Shown: positions 7,473 to 15,185, numbered from the stretch's first letter. The stretch is 43,732 bases of DNA from an uncultured Pseudomonadota bacterium (GCA_903844155.1 CAIMSU010000047.1:1-43732); one strand, 5' to 3'. Program-made: numbers and translations. The notes: generated from the letters alone by a model not told the origin.

Positions 7473-8879
7473 TCAGTTGTCGGGCGAGCCGCACACCAGC
7501 CACGCGAGCAACGTCGCCCGCTGCTCGTCGGTGAGCTGGGGCGAGACCGCCGGGGGCATGTGGCAGGTGCTCATGGCGTCGAGGATGGCGCTCTCGTTGG
7601 CGGCCACGCTGGCGTAGGACTCGAAGTCGTAGGAGGCGTAGGCGGACCCGCCTGAGACGTGGCACGGCGCGCACACGGACGTCAATATCGGCGCGACATC
7701 GGCGGCGTAGCTGGGGACGGTGCTTGGGCAGGAGCCCGGGATGTCGTCCGGGCAGCTCGCGCTCGGTGGGGCGAGGTAGTCGGTGTTCGACAAGAACGTC
7801 TGGTCGGTGAGCGACTCCATGAAGGCGACGAGGTCCGCCTTGTCCTGGTCGGAGAGGTTGAGCGCGCGCACGAGGTTGTTCTTGTAAGGGTTGGTCGCCC
7901 CGTCCCCGGTGTAGGGTCCGCTCGTCACGTCGCGGCCGCCGCGGTTGTAGATGTCCACGACGTCTTCGAGGGTGGCCACGCTGCCGTCGTGCATGTAGGG
8001 GGCGGTCAATGCGATGTTCCGTAGGGTCGGGGCGCGGAACCGGCCCATGTCGCTCGCGATGCCCGTGATGGCGTAGAGCCCCTGGTTGTCCGGCGGGTAT
8101 GCGCCGTTCCCGTCGGTGTTGTAGAGTCCTGTGTTGAAGAAGGCGTCCTGCGCGCCGGCCGACTCCTGGCTCGTGTACGAGACGGTGAAGTTCGGGGCCT
8201 GATGGCAGTGGTAGCAGTCCGCGGTCTCGCCGAAGAACAGGCCCTCGCCCCGTCGCGCGCTGTCGCTCATGCCACTCGCATCGCCTGTCGAGGTGAAGCG
8301 GTCGTAAGGGCTGTCTGAGGAGATCAGCCCGCGGATGTAGGTGGCCAGCGTCTTGATCAGGCTGTCGTCGCTGAACGGGTCGTCGTCGGGGAAGGCTGCG
8401 GCCCCGAGGCTCACGAGGGTCGGGTCCGCCTTCAAGCGGGTGACGATCTCATCCTCGTGACCGGTCATGTCGAGTTCAGCCGGGTTCGAGCCGAACATCG
8501 GCGCCTTCACCTGATCCTCCAGCGTCGTCAGCAGCGGGTCCGGCCATGTGTACGTCTCCTCCCACGCGGTGTTGACGAGCGCGAGGGAGTTGCGCGGAAC
8601 CGCGTCGCCGCTCGATCCCGTCGGCGTGACGAGGCCGTCGCTGAAGGAGAGCGAGGCGATGTGACAGTCCGAGCAGGACTGCGTCGCGTTGCCGGAGAGG
8701 CGGGCGTCGTAGAAGAGGTAGCGGCCGAAGTCGAACTTCTCGGGCGTCGCGTCGTTGTCGATCGGCACCTTGGGCGTGGGAAAGCCGGCCGGCAACGGCA
8801 GCAGCCACGCGCCGTAGTCAGTGGCTGCGGAGTCGCCGTCCTTGTGGCCGGCGCAGGCGAGGAGGAGGGAGAGGATCAT
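7473..8879 (-). CDS. mbnH: MbnH-family diheme enzyme with an extra C-terminal third heme domain
   Basis: A 468-residue lipoprotein (lipobox LLLAC). Residues about 25-365 form a MauG/cytochrome c peroxidase-like diheme fold: CSDCH (69-73), CYHCH (222-226) and APYMHDGSVATLEDVV near 293-308. In the MbnPH system such enzymes install an oxidised Trp in MbnP. Unusually, residues about 376-468 add a third domain with CAPCH (403-407) and CHMPP, ending LLAWLVCGSP, clearly homologous to the separate cytochrome at 5800-6150. That domain may feed or drain electrons within one chain. The gene faces mbnP and is divergent from the barrel gene at 8990. Confidence 0.92.
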   Translation of the reverse strand: MILSLLLACAGHKDGDSAATDYGAWLLPLPAGFPTPKVPIDNDATPEKFDFGRYLFYDARLSGNATQSCSDCHIASLSFSDGLVTPTGSSGDAVPRNSLALVNTAWEETYTWPDPLLTTLEDQVKAPMFGSNPAELDMTGHEDEIVTRLKADPTLVSLGAAAFPDDDPFSDDSLIKTLATYIRGLISSDSPYDRFTSTGDASGMSDSARRGEGLFFGETADCYHCHQAPNFTVSYTSQESAGAQDAFFNTGLYNTDGNGAYPPDNQGLYAITGIASDMGRFRAPTLRNIALTAPYMHDGSVATLEDVVDIYNRGGRDVTSGPYTGDGATNPYKNNLVRALNLSDQDKADLVAFMESLTDQTFLSNTDYLAPPSASCPDDIPGSCPSTVPSYAADVAPILTSVCAPCHVSGGSAYASYDFESYASVAANESAILDAMSTCHMPPAVSPQLTDEQRATLLAWLVCGSPDN

Positions 8880-8937
8880 GGAAGTGGCGGCTTCACCGGC
8901 GGGTTCAGGCGGGGCTAGGATAGCTCGGGATCGGCGC

Positions 8938-8958
8938 GGATGCGGCGTCAGCGCATCC
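8938..8958. promoter_or_regulatory. inverted repeat GGATGCG-N7-CGCATCC in a divergent promoter region
   Basis: Perfect 7-bp arms separated by gcgtcag, between divergent mbnH (start 8879) and the barrel gene (start 8990). It could be an operator for either gene. It is not the TGCGAC-N5 pattern of the putative RegA sites. Confidence 0.4.
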
Positions 8959-8989
8959 CCCGGTTGGCGGTCGGGATAACGGATCAGCC

Positions 8990-9712
8990 ATGTTCACCCT
9001 CGCGCTGCTCCTGGCCCCGATCGCCCATGCCGCCGACCCCGGGTTCCTGTACCTGACCGCCGCGGTCCCCCAATCCAACGTCAACGTGGTGGTGGCCGTC
9101 GGCGGGCGCACGAACGGTGCCGATCGCTTCGTGGACCCGGGCGTCGGCCGAGCGGGCTTCGTGCAGCAGGTGGACGGGACCTGGGCCGTGAAACCCTGGC
9201 TTGCTGTCGGTGCCGACGCTCTGATGTCCGTGGCCAACCCCGAGGATCGGCCGGTCAGCGGGGCCGGCGGGGCGTTCGTGCAGGTGGCGTCGCCCTCGGA
9301 CCGCGGACCCCGCTTCGGCGGGGAGCTTGGCGGGCACCGCGAGTTCAGCGGGGCGTGGGCGCTGACCTTCTCAGGCAGCCTCGAAGTCCCGCTGGGCGCC
9401 GTGCGACTCGGGATCGCGCCCAAGATCGAGCACCGGTTCGACGCCGACGCCGATCCCATCGACCTCATGCTGCCGTTTGCTGCCGACGTCGGGGTGGGCG
9501 AGAAGTGGCGGTTTGGAGCCGAGGCCGTCGGTGAAGACCTCGAAGCCTACGCGGACGACGATGACGACGCCGAGGGCGGCGCGACCTGGCTCGCGGCCGG
9601 GACGGCTCAATGGCAGACCGGGCACGCGCACATCGCGCTCGCGCCGGGCGTGGGAATCACGCCCCTGGGCGTTGGATTTGCCGGCCGGGCGCTCGCCGGC
9701 TGGACGTTTTGA
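8990..9712 (+). CDS. outer-membrane beta-barrel-like protein
   Basis: A 240-residue protein with signal peptide cleaved after IAHAA. The sequence is made of alternating short strands rich in Gly and aromatics (FLYLTAAV, WAVKPWLAVGADALM, WALTFSGSLEVPLG, VRLGIAPKIEHRF) and ends in AGWTF, a terminal aromatic residue typical of Bam-inserted barrels. An acidic stretch (YADDDDDAEGG) may be a surface loop. It overlaps the next small membrane gene by a few bases. No substrate can be assigned; a role with MbnPH is only suggested by position. Confidence 0.75.
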   Translation: MFTLALLLAPIAHAADPGFLYLTAAVPQSNVNVVVAVGGRTNGADRFVDPGVGRAGFVQQVDGTWAVKPWLAVGADALMSVANPEDRPVSGAGGAFVQVASPSDRGPRFGGELGGHREFSGAWALTFSGSLEVPLGAVRLGIAPKIEHRFDADADPIDLMLPFAADVGVGEKWRFGAEAVGEDLEAYADDDDDAEGGATWLAAGTAQWQTGHAHIALAPGVGITPLGVGFAGRALAGWTF

Positions 9713-10010
9713 GTGTCCCGCGCGCCGCGTGGCTTCCGCTCGCGCTCACGGTGGCGAATGCCGGGGTCGTCGCCGCTACCGTCTGGGCGTTGATGTGCGT
9801 GACGCTCGGAGACGACAGCGGCGGTGCCGGAGCGATCGTGGCATGGCGGCGCTCTTTGTGTTCACCGCGTTCGGCGGGGCCGCGGTCTACGGCGCGATCC
9901 GGACCGTCGAAGCCTGGCACGGGATCACCGTCGTGCCACGCACGGCGGCGCTCCTCCTCGCTCCGTTTGGGCTGAGTCTGCTGTTCCTGGCGTTGGCGCT
10001 GGCGACATGA
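9709..10010 (+). CDS. small membrane protein, apparently split by a frameshift near 9840
   Basis: Frame 1 from TTG 9709 (overlapping the preceding TGA) encodes PRAAWLPLALTVANAGVV and a hydrophobic span up to GGAGAIV near 9840. The next frame from ATG 9843 encodes ALFVFTAFGGAAVYGAIR, WHGITVVPRTAALL and a final span ending LALALAT at 10010. Joined, they would make one roughly 100-residue protein with three membrane segments. A genuine frameshift, a sequencing indel, or two overlapping small genes are all possible. Function unknown. Confidence 0.45.
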
Positions 10011-10021
10011 CCGCCGCGTTG

Positions 10022-11206
10022 TCAAAACGCCCACCCCACCCCCGCATCCCACCGCAGCTCGTCATCCCCCAGCTTCCGGTCGCGCAGGACGATGTCGGCC
10101 TTGACGACGACGTCCCCGCCCGGACCCCAGGTGAGCCCGAACGTGCCTTCGTCCACGGTGCGCTCTGGGTTCGCGGTGTAGCCATCGGGAACGGCGAACT
10201 GGGAGTCGTAGTGCTCCAACCGGCCGAAGGCATCGAGCCGGCCGGGGACGTGCAGCGGCCCGAACAGGTCCACGGACCCTTCGACGTACCCGCCGATCAT
10301 CGCCGTGGGGACAACCCCGCTGCCGTCCGGGAAGTACGGGCTGCCGTCGATCTTGTCGGCTTCCATCAGGTCATCCGACTGCGGGAGGGACCAGTAGACG
10401 CCCTCGGTCTTGAGCGTGAATGGCCCAATCGATCCGTGCGCGTCCAGCTCTGCCCCGAACACCGGGAGCGAGAGCCGGAGCGAGTTGCCCGTGCCGTCGT
10501 ACCAATCACCGGCACCACCTGCGTCGCTCGCGTACCCGGACGCGCCGACCAGCCCGTCCCTCCACGGCTTCACCTCCGCCCGCCCGACGAAGCCGATCGC
10601 CATCCCAGGCGAGCTTGACCCGAGCGTTCGACCATTCACCACCCCGGCGTCGTCGAAGTTGGCGGGGTCAAAGGCGGTGGTTGCGTAGAGCGAGTAGCGC
10701 CACCGGCCGGTCTCCCCGCCCACGCCAGCGCCGAGCTCGCGCCACGTCGTCGGCACGAGGATCGTGTCGATGGTCGGCCGCTCGACCCCGTTGAAGTCGC
10801 CGGGGTGATGATGCTCGTTGATCCACCCGAACGGCATCTCCAACAGGCCCGCCCGAGCCTCCACGGCCTCGCCGACGACGTGCCATTCCAGCTCGGCCTC
10901 TTCAACCTCCACTCTGCCGAGCGAGCCGGTGGACGAAACCGCGTCCTCCACCTCCAGCTCCATCTCGGCCTCGGCGGGGATCTTCGGACCGAGATCCTGC
11001 TTGATCTCCAGCGCTGCACGCCGCAGGGACACCACGCCGGTCGGCTTCGTCGCCGCGCCGACGAGCGCCCAGTTCGCGTTCGCCTCGACGTACCCGCCGA
11101 GGTCGGTGTGGTTCCAGACGAGGTCGTGCTTGCTGTCGTCGTCTCCGTCGCCGTCGTCATCGGTTTCGGGAGTCGCGGCCAGCGCGGCGTGGATCTGGAA
11201 AAGCAA
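10022..11206 (-). CDS. porin-like outer-membrane protein
   Basis: A 394-residue protein from TTG 11206 with short signal LFQIHAALAAT, then an Asp/Gly-rich patch (DDDGDGDDDSKHD) and a long strand-rich region: LGGYVEANANWALVG, RRAALEIKQDLGP, EAELEWHVVGEAVEARAG, then EMPFGWINEHHHPGDFNG and a final strand WDAGVGWAF ending in Phe. The order strand-loop-MPFGW-x-NEHH resembles phosphate-selective-porin (OprO/P) and other 16-18-stranded barrels. It is last in the leftward operon that begins at 14134 under a Fur box, so it may admit a metal or heme-related substrate; that is inference. Confidence 0.8.
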   Translation of the reverse strand: MLFQIHAALAATPETDDDGDGDDDSKHDLVWNHTDLGGYVEANANWALVGAATKPTGVVSLRRAALEIKQDLGPKIPAEAEMELEVEDAVSSTGSLGRVEVEEAELEWHVVGEAVEARAGLLEMPFGWINEHHHPGDFNGVERPTIDTILVPTTWRELGAGVGGETGRWRYSLYATTAFDPANFDDAGVVNGRTLGSSSPGMAIGFVGRAEVKPWRDGLVGASGYASDAGGAGDWYDGTGNSLRLSLPVFGAELDAHGSIGPFTLKTEGVYWSLPQSDDLMEADKIDGSPYFPDGSGVVPTAMIGGYVEGSVDLFGPLHVPGRLDAFGRLEHYDSQFAVPDGYTANPERTVDEGTFGLTWGPGGDVVVKADIVLRDRKLGDDELRWDAGVGWAF

Positions 11207-11215
11207 AGGTTCCGC

Positions 11216-11731
11216 CTATAGGGGGATGGTGTGGACGTAGTCGTTGGCCCCGGCTTCCGCGCCGTGGCAGGTGTTGCAGTCGCCGGTGACGGTCACGCCG
11301 CTGTCCTGGCTCATGCCGGGGATCTGCTGGTACTGCTCCCCGGCGGGCGGGGCCTCGCCGCGCCACTTGATCACCGGCGTGTCCCCGGAGAGCGTCAGCT
11401 CGAACCACTCCCAGCCCAGGGCGCCGTCCGGGTTGTAGTCGCCGCCTCGCTTGACCATCGCGTGGATGTCGGTGCCACCGGACCAGTCGATGGTCTTCAC
11501 GATCATCGTGCCGACCGGGAAGCTCGTGGCGTCCGCGGCCGGGAGCGCGTTCACGTAGACGGTGCGGTCGCCCGCAACGTGCCCGGTGTCCTGCTGCGCC
11601 ACGTCGGTGTTGGACCACGTCGAAAACTCTGCGAAGTCCGCCTGCATTGCGATGAACGTGTCGCCCCCGCCGGGGAGCGGATCGTTGTCGAGGCAGCCGG
11701 CGAGTCCGCCAAGCACCAGCATCGCGAGCAT
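11216..11731 (-). CDS. cytochrome P460-like lipoprotein
   Basis: ATG at 11731 overlaps the imelysin stop (TGATG); 171 residues with lipobox LAGC. The body has TVYVNALPA, SFPVGTMIVKTIDW, AMVKRGGDYNP and GWEWFEL, matching the order of conserved segments in cytochrome P460 domains, and ends with one heme motif CNTCHG followed by NDYVHTIPL. In P460 enzymes a lysine cross-links to the heme; the Lys in IVKTIDW or VKRGG is the candidate. Known P460 proteins oxidise hydroxylamine or detoxify NO; related CxxCH-bearing proteins lack assigned function. Placement in an imelysin operon is unusual. Confidence 0.83.
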   Translation of the reverse strand: MLAMLVLGGLAGCLDNDPLPGGGDTFIAMQADFAEFSTWSNTDVAQQDTGHVAGDRTVYVNALPAADATSFPVGTMIVKTIDWSGGTDIHAMVKRGGDYNPDGALGWEWFELTLSGDTPVIKWRGEAPPAGEQYQQIPGMSQDSGVTVTGDCNTCHGAEAGANDYVHTIPL

Positions 11732-12726
11732 CAAATCTCCGGGATGCCGAGCAGATCGGCCGCCGAGGTCATCGACGCGACGAGCGAGGTGGGATCGGCG
11801 GGATCGACCTCGCCGGAGAGGAGCGTCCAGAGCTGGCCGTAGGGGGTCGCGAGGTCTTCCTCGCTCGGATCGTCGGGGTTCCAGTCGGCCGGGACCGCTG
11901 GGATCGCGTCGCCGTCGATATTGTCGTAGGCCGCGACAACCGTGGCCTGCCCGTCGGTGATGTCCGCATCGAGCGTGTCACCGCCGTCCACGGTCAGCAG
12001 CCAGGGCTGGAAAGCCGCGTAGATCGCCTGCCCGCCCGCGAGGTTCGCGCGCATGTCGGCGAGCGTGCGCTGGGCGTAGCGCGATTCATCCTGACCGGTA
12101 GACGCGAGGTTCACCTTCTCGTATTGCTCGGACATCGACGAGATGACGCCTCGGAAGGCCGCTGCGGAGTCCAACGCGAGCGGGGAGAACTGATCCTCCA
12201 TCGACGCGGTGTCATCGACGAAGCCCTGGCACAGCTCATCGTGGAATTCGGTGGCGTCCGCCTCGTTCGAAGGGAACGCCGCTGGCGAGTAGTACGGGAG
12301 CGACGACTCGTAGGCGACGACGTCCGCCGGGATGCGGTCCGCCCAGACGATGCGCTCGATCGCGTGATCCCCAGTGACACCCTCGTTGTCGAACAGGTCG
12401 TCGTCCGGCCCGTTCGCGATGAAGTAGTCGTAGCGCTGGTCGGTCGTGACGTCGAGATCGGGAAAGAGCACGGCGATGGCGGCTTCTACTCGCTCGTAGC
12501 CGTCGCGTGCCTCGCCCCAGGGCGCCTCCATCCCCGCCGTCTCGCCTGTCCCCCAGCCGTCCGCATCGGGCTGTGGCGCAGCGTCCTGGATCGCCACGGC
12601 GGCGTCCGCCACGCTCCCGAGCTGCTCCGCCACGTAGGTCTTGACGTCGGCCTGGGCTTGACCTTCAAGGTCCGTGGCCTTGTCGTTGTCGTAGGTGCAG
12701 GCGAGGAGGGAGAGGGCGAGGATCAT
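11731..12726 (-). CDS. imelysin/EfeO-like (M75) lipoprotein
   Basis: A 331-residue protein starting at ATG 12726; upstream in the same frame is only shadow sequence. Signal MILALSLLAC. Imelysin signatures are VKTYVAEQLGSVADAAVAI near the start, PDLDVTTDQRYDYFI, and GVTGDHAIERIVWADR, the family GxHxxE motif with the W that follows. Imelysins form a helical bundle and bind metal or heme in iron uptake; no protease activity is needed. It follows the diheme oxidoreductase by 7 nt and precedes the P460-like gene. Paired imelysin plus diheme oxidoreductase genes are a known iron-responsive arrangement. Confidence 0.9.
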   Translation of the reverse strand: MILALSLLACTYDNDKATDLEGQAQADVKTYVAEQLGSVADAAVAIQDAAPQPDADGWGTGETAGMEAPWGEARDGYERVEAAIAVLFPDLDVTTDQRYDYFIANGPDDDLFDNEGVTGDHAIERIVWADRIPADVVAYESSLPYYSPAAFPSNEADATEFHDELCQGFVDDTASMEDQFSPLALDSAAAFRGVISSMSEQYEKVNLASTGQDESRYAQRTLADMRANLAGGQAIYAAFQPWLLTVDGGDTLDADITDGQATVVAAYDNIDGDAIPAVPADWNPDDPSEEDLATPYGQLWTLLSGEVDPADPTSLVASMTSAADLLGIPEI

Positions 12727-12733
12727 GGGGTTC

Positions 12734-13924
12734 TCACAGGGTTTGGAGCCAGTCGAGCAGCGCTTGCTGATCGTCAGCCGACAGGGCGTAGAAGTTGGCG
12801 ACGGAGAAGGCGGACTCGGAGTCGTCGCCGGAATGGGTGTCGATGGCCTGCGCCAGCGTGGTCGCGCGCCCGTCGTGCATGTACGAGCCGAGGAAGCGGA
12901 GGCCGATGAGCGGGGCCGTTCGCCACTCCCGGCCGGAGGCGTCGCCCTGCTCGATGCCGTCGGCCATGGCGGCCCCGCGGTCGTGGAGGAGCAGATCCGA
13001 GTAGATCGGGGCGTCGATGTCGGCGAGTTCGGGGATCGGGTAGTCGGCGCGGGTGTGCATGGTCGGCACATGGCAGTCCGCGCAGCCGACCGCCGCGAAG
13101 AGGACCGGGCCGTTGTTGTCGGGCGAGTCGCGGTGCGGGATGTCGAGCAGGCGGACGTAGTCGGACAGCTCGTAGACGGCGTCGGTGTCGGTGTCGATGC
13201 CCGGGAAGTCGTCGTCACTGAGATCGTCGGGGTTCGGAAGCTCGTCGGGCAGGAGCGGCGTGGTGATCGAGATGTCGCCCTGGAGCGCGCCGGCCACAAA
13301 GCGGTCCAGCGTTGGGATGCTGGCCTTCATCCCGAAGCGGCCGATGAGGTTCACGTCGCCGGGGGCGTAGACGTAGAAGCGGGGGTCGGATGGGACTGCT
13401 GCGTCCCAGGTCACCCGGTTGATGCGCCCGCTGACGATGCCGGCTTCAGCTTCGTCCGCCTCCATCCGTTCGATCTCGGCGTCGTCGATCGCGTCGATGT
13501 AGCCGCGTCCGAACACGGCGGGGCCGATCCGGTTGGTGACGAGCAGGTTGGCCACGTCATCGGGAGCCGTCACGCCCTCGTTCGCCCCGCCCGCGACGTA
13601 AGGACGCACGAGGTTCCCGTAGGGCAACGCCGATTGGTCGGCGGACGGCGTGATGCCGTCGTCCTCGGTCACGACCATGCGGGTCTGGGCACCGGGGCCG
13701 CGGGCGTCCTCGTTGTGGCACGACGAGCAGGCGGTGCGGATGTAGGCGGGGCCGAGGCCCTGCGACTCGCGGAAGGCCGAGGCGAAGCGCGCGTCCCCGG
13801 CGTTGAAGCGCGTCGTCCAGTCGGCTGAGATGCCGGGGAGTGGGATCTCGGACGGGTCCGCGGAGACGACGGTAAGGCCGGTGTCGTCGGAGGGCGCGGC
13901 GCAGGCGAGGAGGAGGGCGAGCAT
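12734..13924 (-). CDS. diheme oxidoreductase (DHOR, DUF1111-type) lipoprotein
   Basis: A 396-residue lipoprotein with signal MLALLLACAA and a SDDTG linker. Heme motifs CSSCH (66-70) and CADCH (281-285), with the conserved RIGPAVFGRGYIDAI, DVNLIGRFGMKASIP and a late FLGSYMHDGRATTL, identify the family formerly called thiol oxidoreductase. These proteins often accompany imelysin lipoproteins, probably moving electrons during metal capture. The start directly abuts the stop of the small Cys-containing gene (TAG then ATG). A Fur-like box lies upstream of that leader gene. Confidence 0.92.
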   Translation of the reverse strand: MLALLLACAAPSDDTGLTVVSADPSEIPLPGISADWTTRFNAGDARFASAFRESQGLGPAYIRTACSSCHNEDARGPGAQTRMVVTEDDGITPSADQSALPYGNLVRPYVAGGANEGVTAPDDVANLLVTNRIGPAVFGRGYIDAIDDAEIERMEADEAEAGIVSGRINRVTWDAAVPSDPRFYVYAPGDVNLIGRFGMKASIPTLDRFVAGALQGDISITTPLLPDELPNPDDLSDDDFPGIDTDTDAVYELSDYVRLLDIPHRDSPDNNGPVLFAAVGCADCHVPTMHTRADYPIPELADIDAPIYSDLLLHDRGAAMADGIEQGDASGREWRTAPLIGLRFLGSYMHDGRATTLAQAIDTHSGDDSESAFSVANFYALSADDQQALLDWLQTL

Positions 13925-14134
13925 CTATGCGTCGCCGCGGGCGGGGAGCGTTGCGGGGTGGGCGTCGGTAAGGCGGCGGTCAGCAACGGCGACGAGCGCG
14001 GCGAGCGCGCGGAACGCCGGAGGCTCGATCCGCCGCGTGAGCGGGCCGATGCCGAGGTGGAGCGAGCCGCAGGAGCAGAGATCGACGAAGCCGACGGGGG
14101 AGCAGGCGAGGGAGGTGCGGGCGCAGGGGGGCAT
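13925..14134 (-). CDS. small Cys-containing leader protein of a Fur-controlled operon
   Basis: 69 residues from ATG 14134. Five cysteines, including the CSC in VDLCSCGSLHLGIGP, followed by LTRRIEPPAFRALAALV, an amphipathic helix. No signal peptide, so probably cytoplasmic. The C-x-CGSLHLxxGPLTxR segment resembles short uncharacterised proteins next to iron-regulated genes, but I cannot name a family. First gene of the operon, 18 bp from the Fur box, so it may sense or buffer metal. The gene abuts the DHOR start. Confidence 0.62.
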   Translation of the reverse strand: MPPCARTSLACSPVGFVDLCSCGSLHLGIGPLTRRIEPPAFRALAALVAVADRRLTDAHPATLPARGDA

Positions 14135-14151
14135 GACGCGCAGTTGATATT

Positions 14152-14170
14152 GATAATGAAAGTCATTGTC
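14152..14170 (-). promoter_or_regulatory. Fur box
   Basis: GATAATGAAAGTCATTGTC matches the 19-bp Escherichia coli Fur consensus GATAATGATAATCATTATC at 16 of 19 positions and is strikingly AT-rich for this DNA. It lies 18 bp upstream of the ATG at 14134. Iron control of the leftward operon 14134-10022 is inferred. Confidence 0.75.
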
Positions 14171-14240
14171 AACATGAAAGCGTGAGCAAAGTGGACTCCG
14201 AGACCCGAGACCGGCTCCGGCCTGATTCGCGTGCTCCTGG

Positions 14241-14348
14241 ATTCCCGGATTCCGATTCTGGAATCGGCCGCTGGATTCCATATATTCCATGGAATCACAT
14301 GGAATATTCTGGAATCACGTTTATCCCGGAATCAGTGGAATATGGAAT
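14241..14348. repeat. dense ATTCC/GGAAT array
   Basis: Eleven copies of the pentamer in about 108 bp: ATTCC at 14241, 14249, 14275 and 14284; GGAAT at 14260, 14291, 14301, 14311, 14328, 14337 and 14344. The left half is mainly ATTCC and the right half GGAAT, meeting at the palindrome ATTCCATGGAAT (14284-14295), so the whole can fold as a branched hairpin or offer many sites to a dimeric protein. It fills the gap between the Fur box and the NYN promoter; 14350-14465 holds nothing else I can identify. Confidence 0.65.
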
Positions 14349-14468
14349 CCGGCTTCCGGCTTCGCCCCGTGAGCCGCGGCGGGCACCGGCTGCGGCTCGG
14401 CGCTCGGCGTGTGGATGCGGATGCGGGCGGCAGCGTGAGCGAGTCGGCCGGGTGGCAGGCGAGAGGCA

Positions 14469-14497
14469 TTGACGCCGCTCCTTTCGTGCCGTATACA
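14469..14497 (+). promoter_or_regulatory. sigma-70-type promoter of the NYN gene
   Basis: TTGACG (14469-14474), a 17-bp spacer and TATACA (14492-14497). Transcription would start near 14504, just before the leader hairpin at 14511. Confidence 0.6.
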
Positions 14498-14510
14498 GTG
14501 CGCATCTGCT

Positions 14511-14555
14511 CCCCGCCCGACACGCCGAAAGGCCTCGGGCGGGGTTATTCCTTTT
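14511..14555 (+). terminator. terminator-like leader hairpin before the NYN gene
   Basis: CCCCGCCCGA (14511-14520) pairs perfectly with TCGGGCGGGG (14535-14544); the 14-nt loop can form a smaller GGCC-based stem. T-rich TTATTCCTTTTT (14545-14556) follows. It lies wholly in the predicted leader, between the promoter and the ATG at 14559, so it looks like an attenuator or an RNA processing site rather than an end-of-gene terminator. Confidence 0.6.
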
Positions 14556-14558
14556 TGG

Positions 14559-15185
14559 ATGCCGCAGGAACCCGTCAACAAGCGCGCCGTCGTGTTCATC
14601 GACGGCCAGAACCTGTTCCACGCTGCCCGCGAGGCGTTCGGGTACTCGTTCCCGAACTTCGACCCCGGGCGGTTGGCTGAGGAGGCCTGCCGGTCGCGCG
14701 GATGGACGCTGGCGCAGACTCGCTTCTACACCGGCGTGCCCAGCGCCGAGGACGACGCCCGCTGGAGCCACTTCTGGACCGCGAAGCTGGCACAGATGGG
14801 GCGGCAGGGCGTCTGGACCTACCAGCGCCCACTCAGATACCGGAACATGACATTCACGCTCCCTGGCGGCGGCGAGATCACGCGCCTGGTCGGGCAGGAG
14901 AAGGGCATTGACGTGCGCATCGCCCTCGACATCGTCGGGCAGGGCGTCGAGCGAAATTACGACGTCGCCGTTGTGTTCAGCCAGGACCAGGATCTGTCCG
15001 AGGTTGCGGACGAGCTGAGGCAACTCGCGACGCGCCAGGACCGGTGGATCAAAATCGCCTCAGCGTTTCCGAGGAGCCCAACGAGTCGCAACCGGCGGGG
15101 GGTGAACGGTACCGACTGGCTGCCGATCGACCGCACCCTGTACGACGGCTGCCTCGATGCCCGGGACTACCGGCCGAAGCGGTAG
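14559..15185 (+). CDS. NYN-domain (LabA/DUF88-like) putative RNase
   Basis: ATG 14559, 208 residues. The PIN-like NYN fold is recognised from RAVVFIDGQNLFHAA (first acidic residue), a central DVRIALDIVGQGVERNYDVAVV and FSQDQDLSEVADELRQLA, giving the Asp residues that coordinate metal in these RNases. NYN/LabA proteins cut structured RNA or are toxin-like nucleases. The upstream codons of the same frame lie in the leader hairpin and are unlikely to be translated. The gene stands alone behind its own promoter; the next gene begins 48 bp later. Confidence 0.86.
   Translation: MPQEPVNKRAVVFIDGQNLFHAAREAFGYSFPNFDPGRLAEEACRSRGWTLAQTRFYTGVPSAEDDARWSHFWTAKLAQMGRQGVWTYQRPLRYRNMTFTLPGGGEITRLVGQEKGIDVRIALDIVGQGVERNYDVAVVFSQDQDLSEVADELRQLATRQDRWIKIASAFPRSPTSRNRRGVNGTDWLPIDRTLYDGCLDARDYRPKR

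Noticed and set aside
8938-8958. Fifth RegA-type site before mbnH
   Set aside because: The arms read GGATGCG/CGCATCC with a 7-bp spacer, a different palindrome; listed separately.
12695-13828. 377-residue plus-strand open frame
   Set aside because: Antisense to the diheme oxidoreductase, Val/Gly/Arg repetitive composition.
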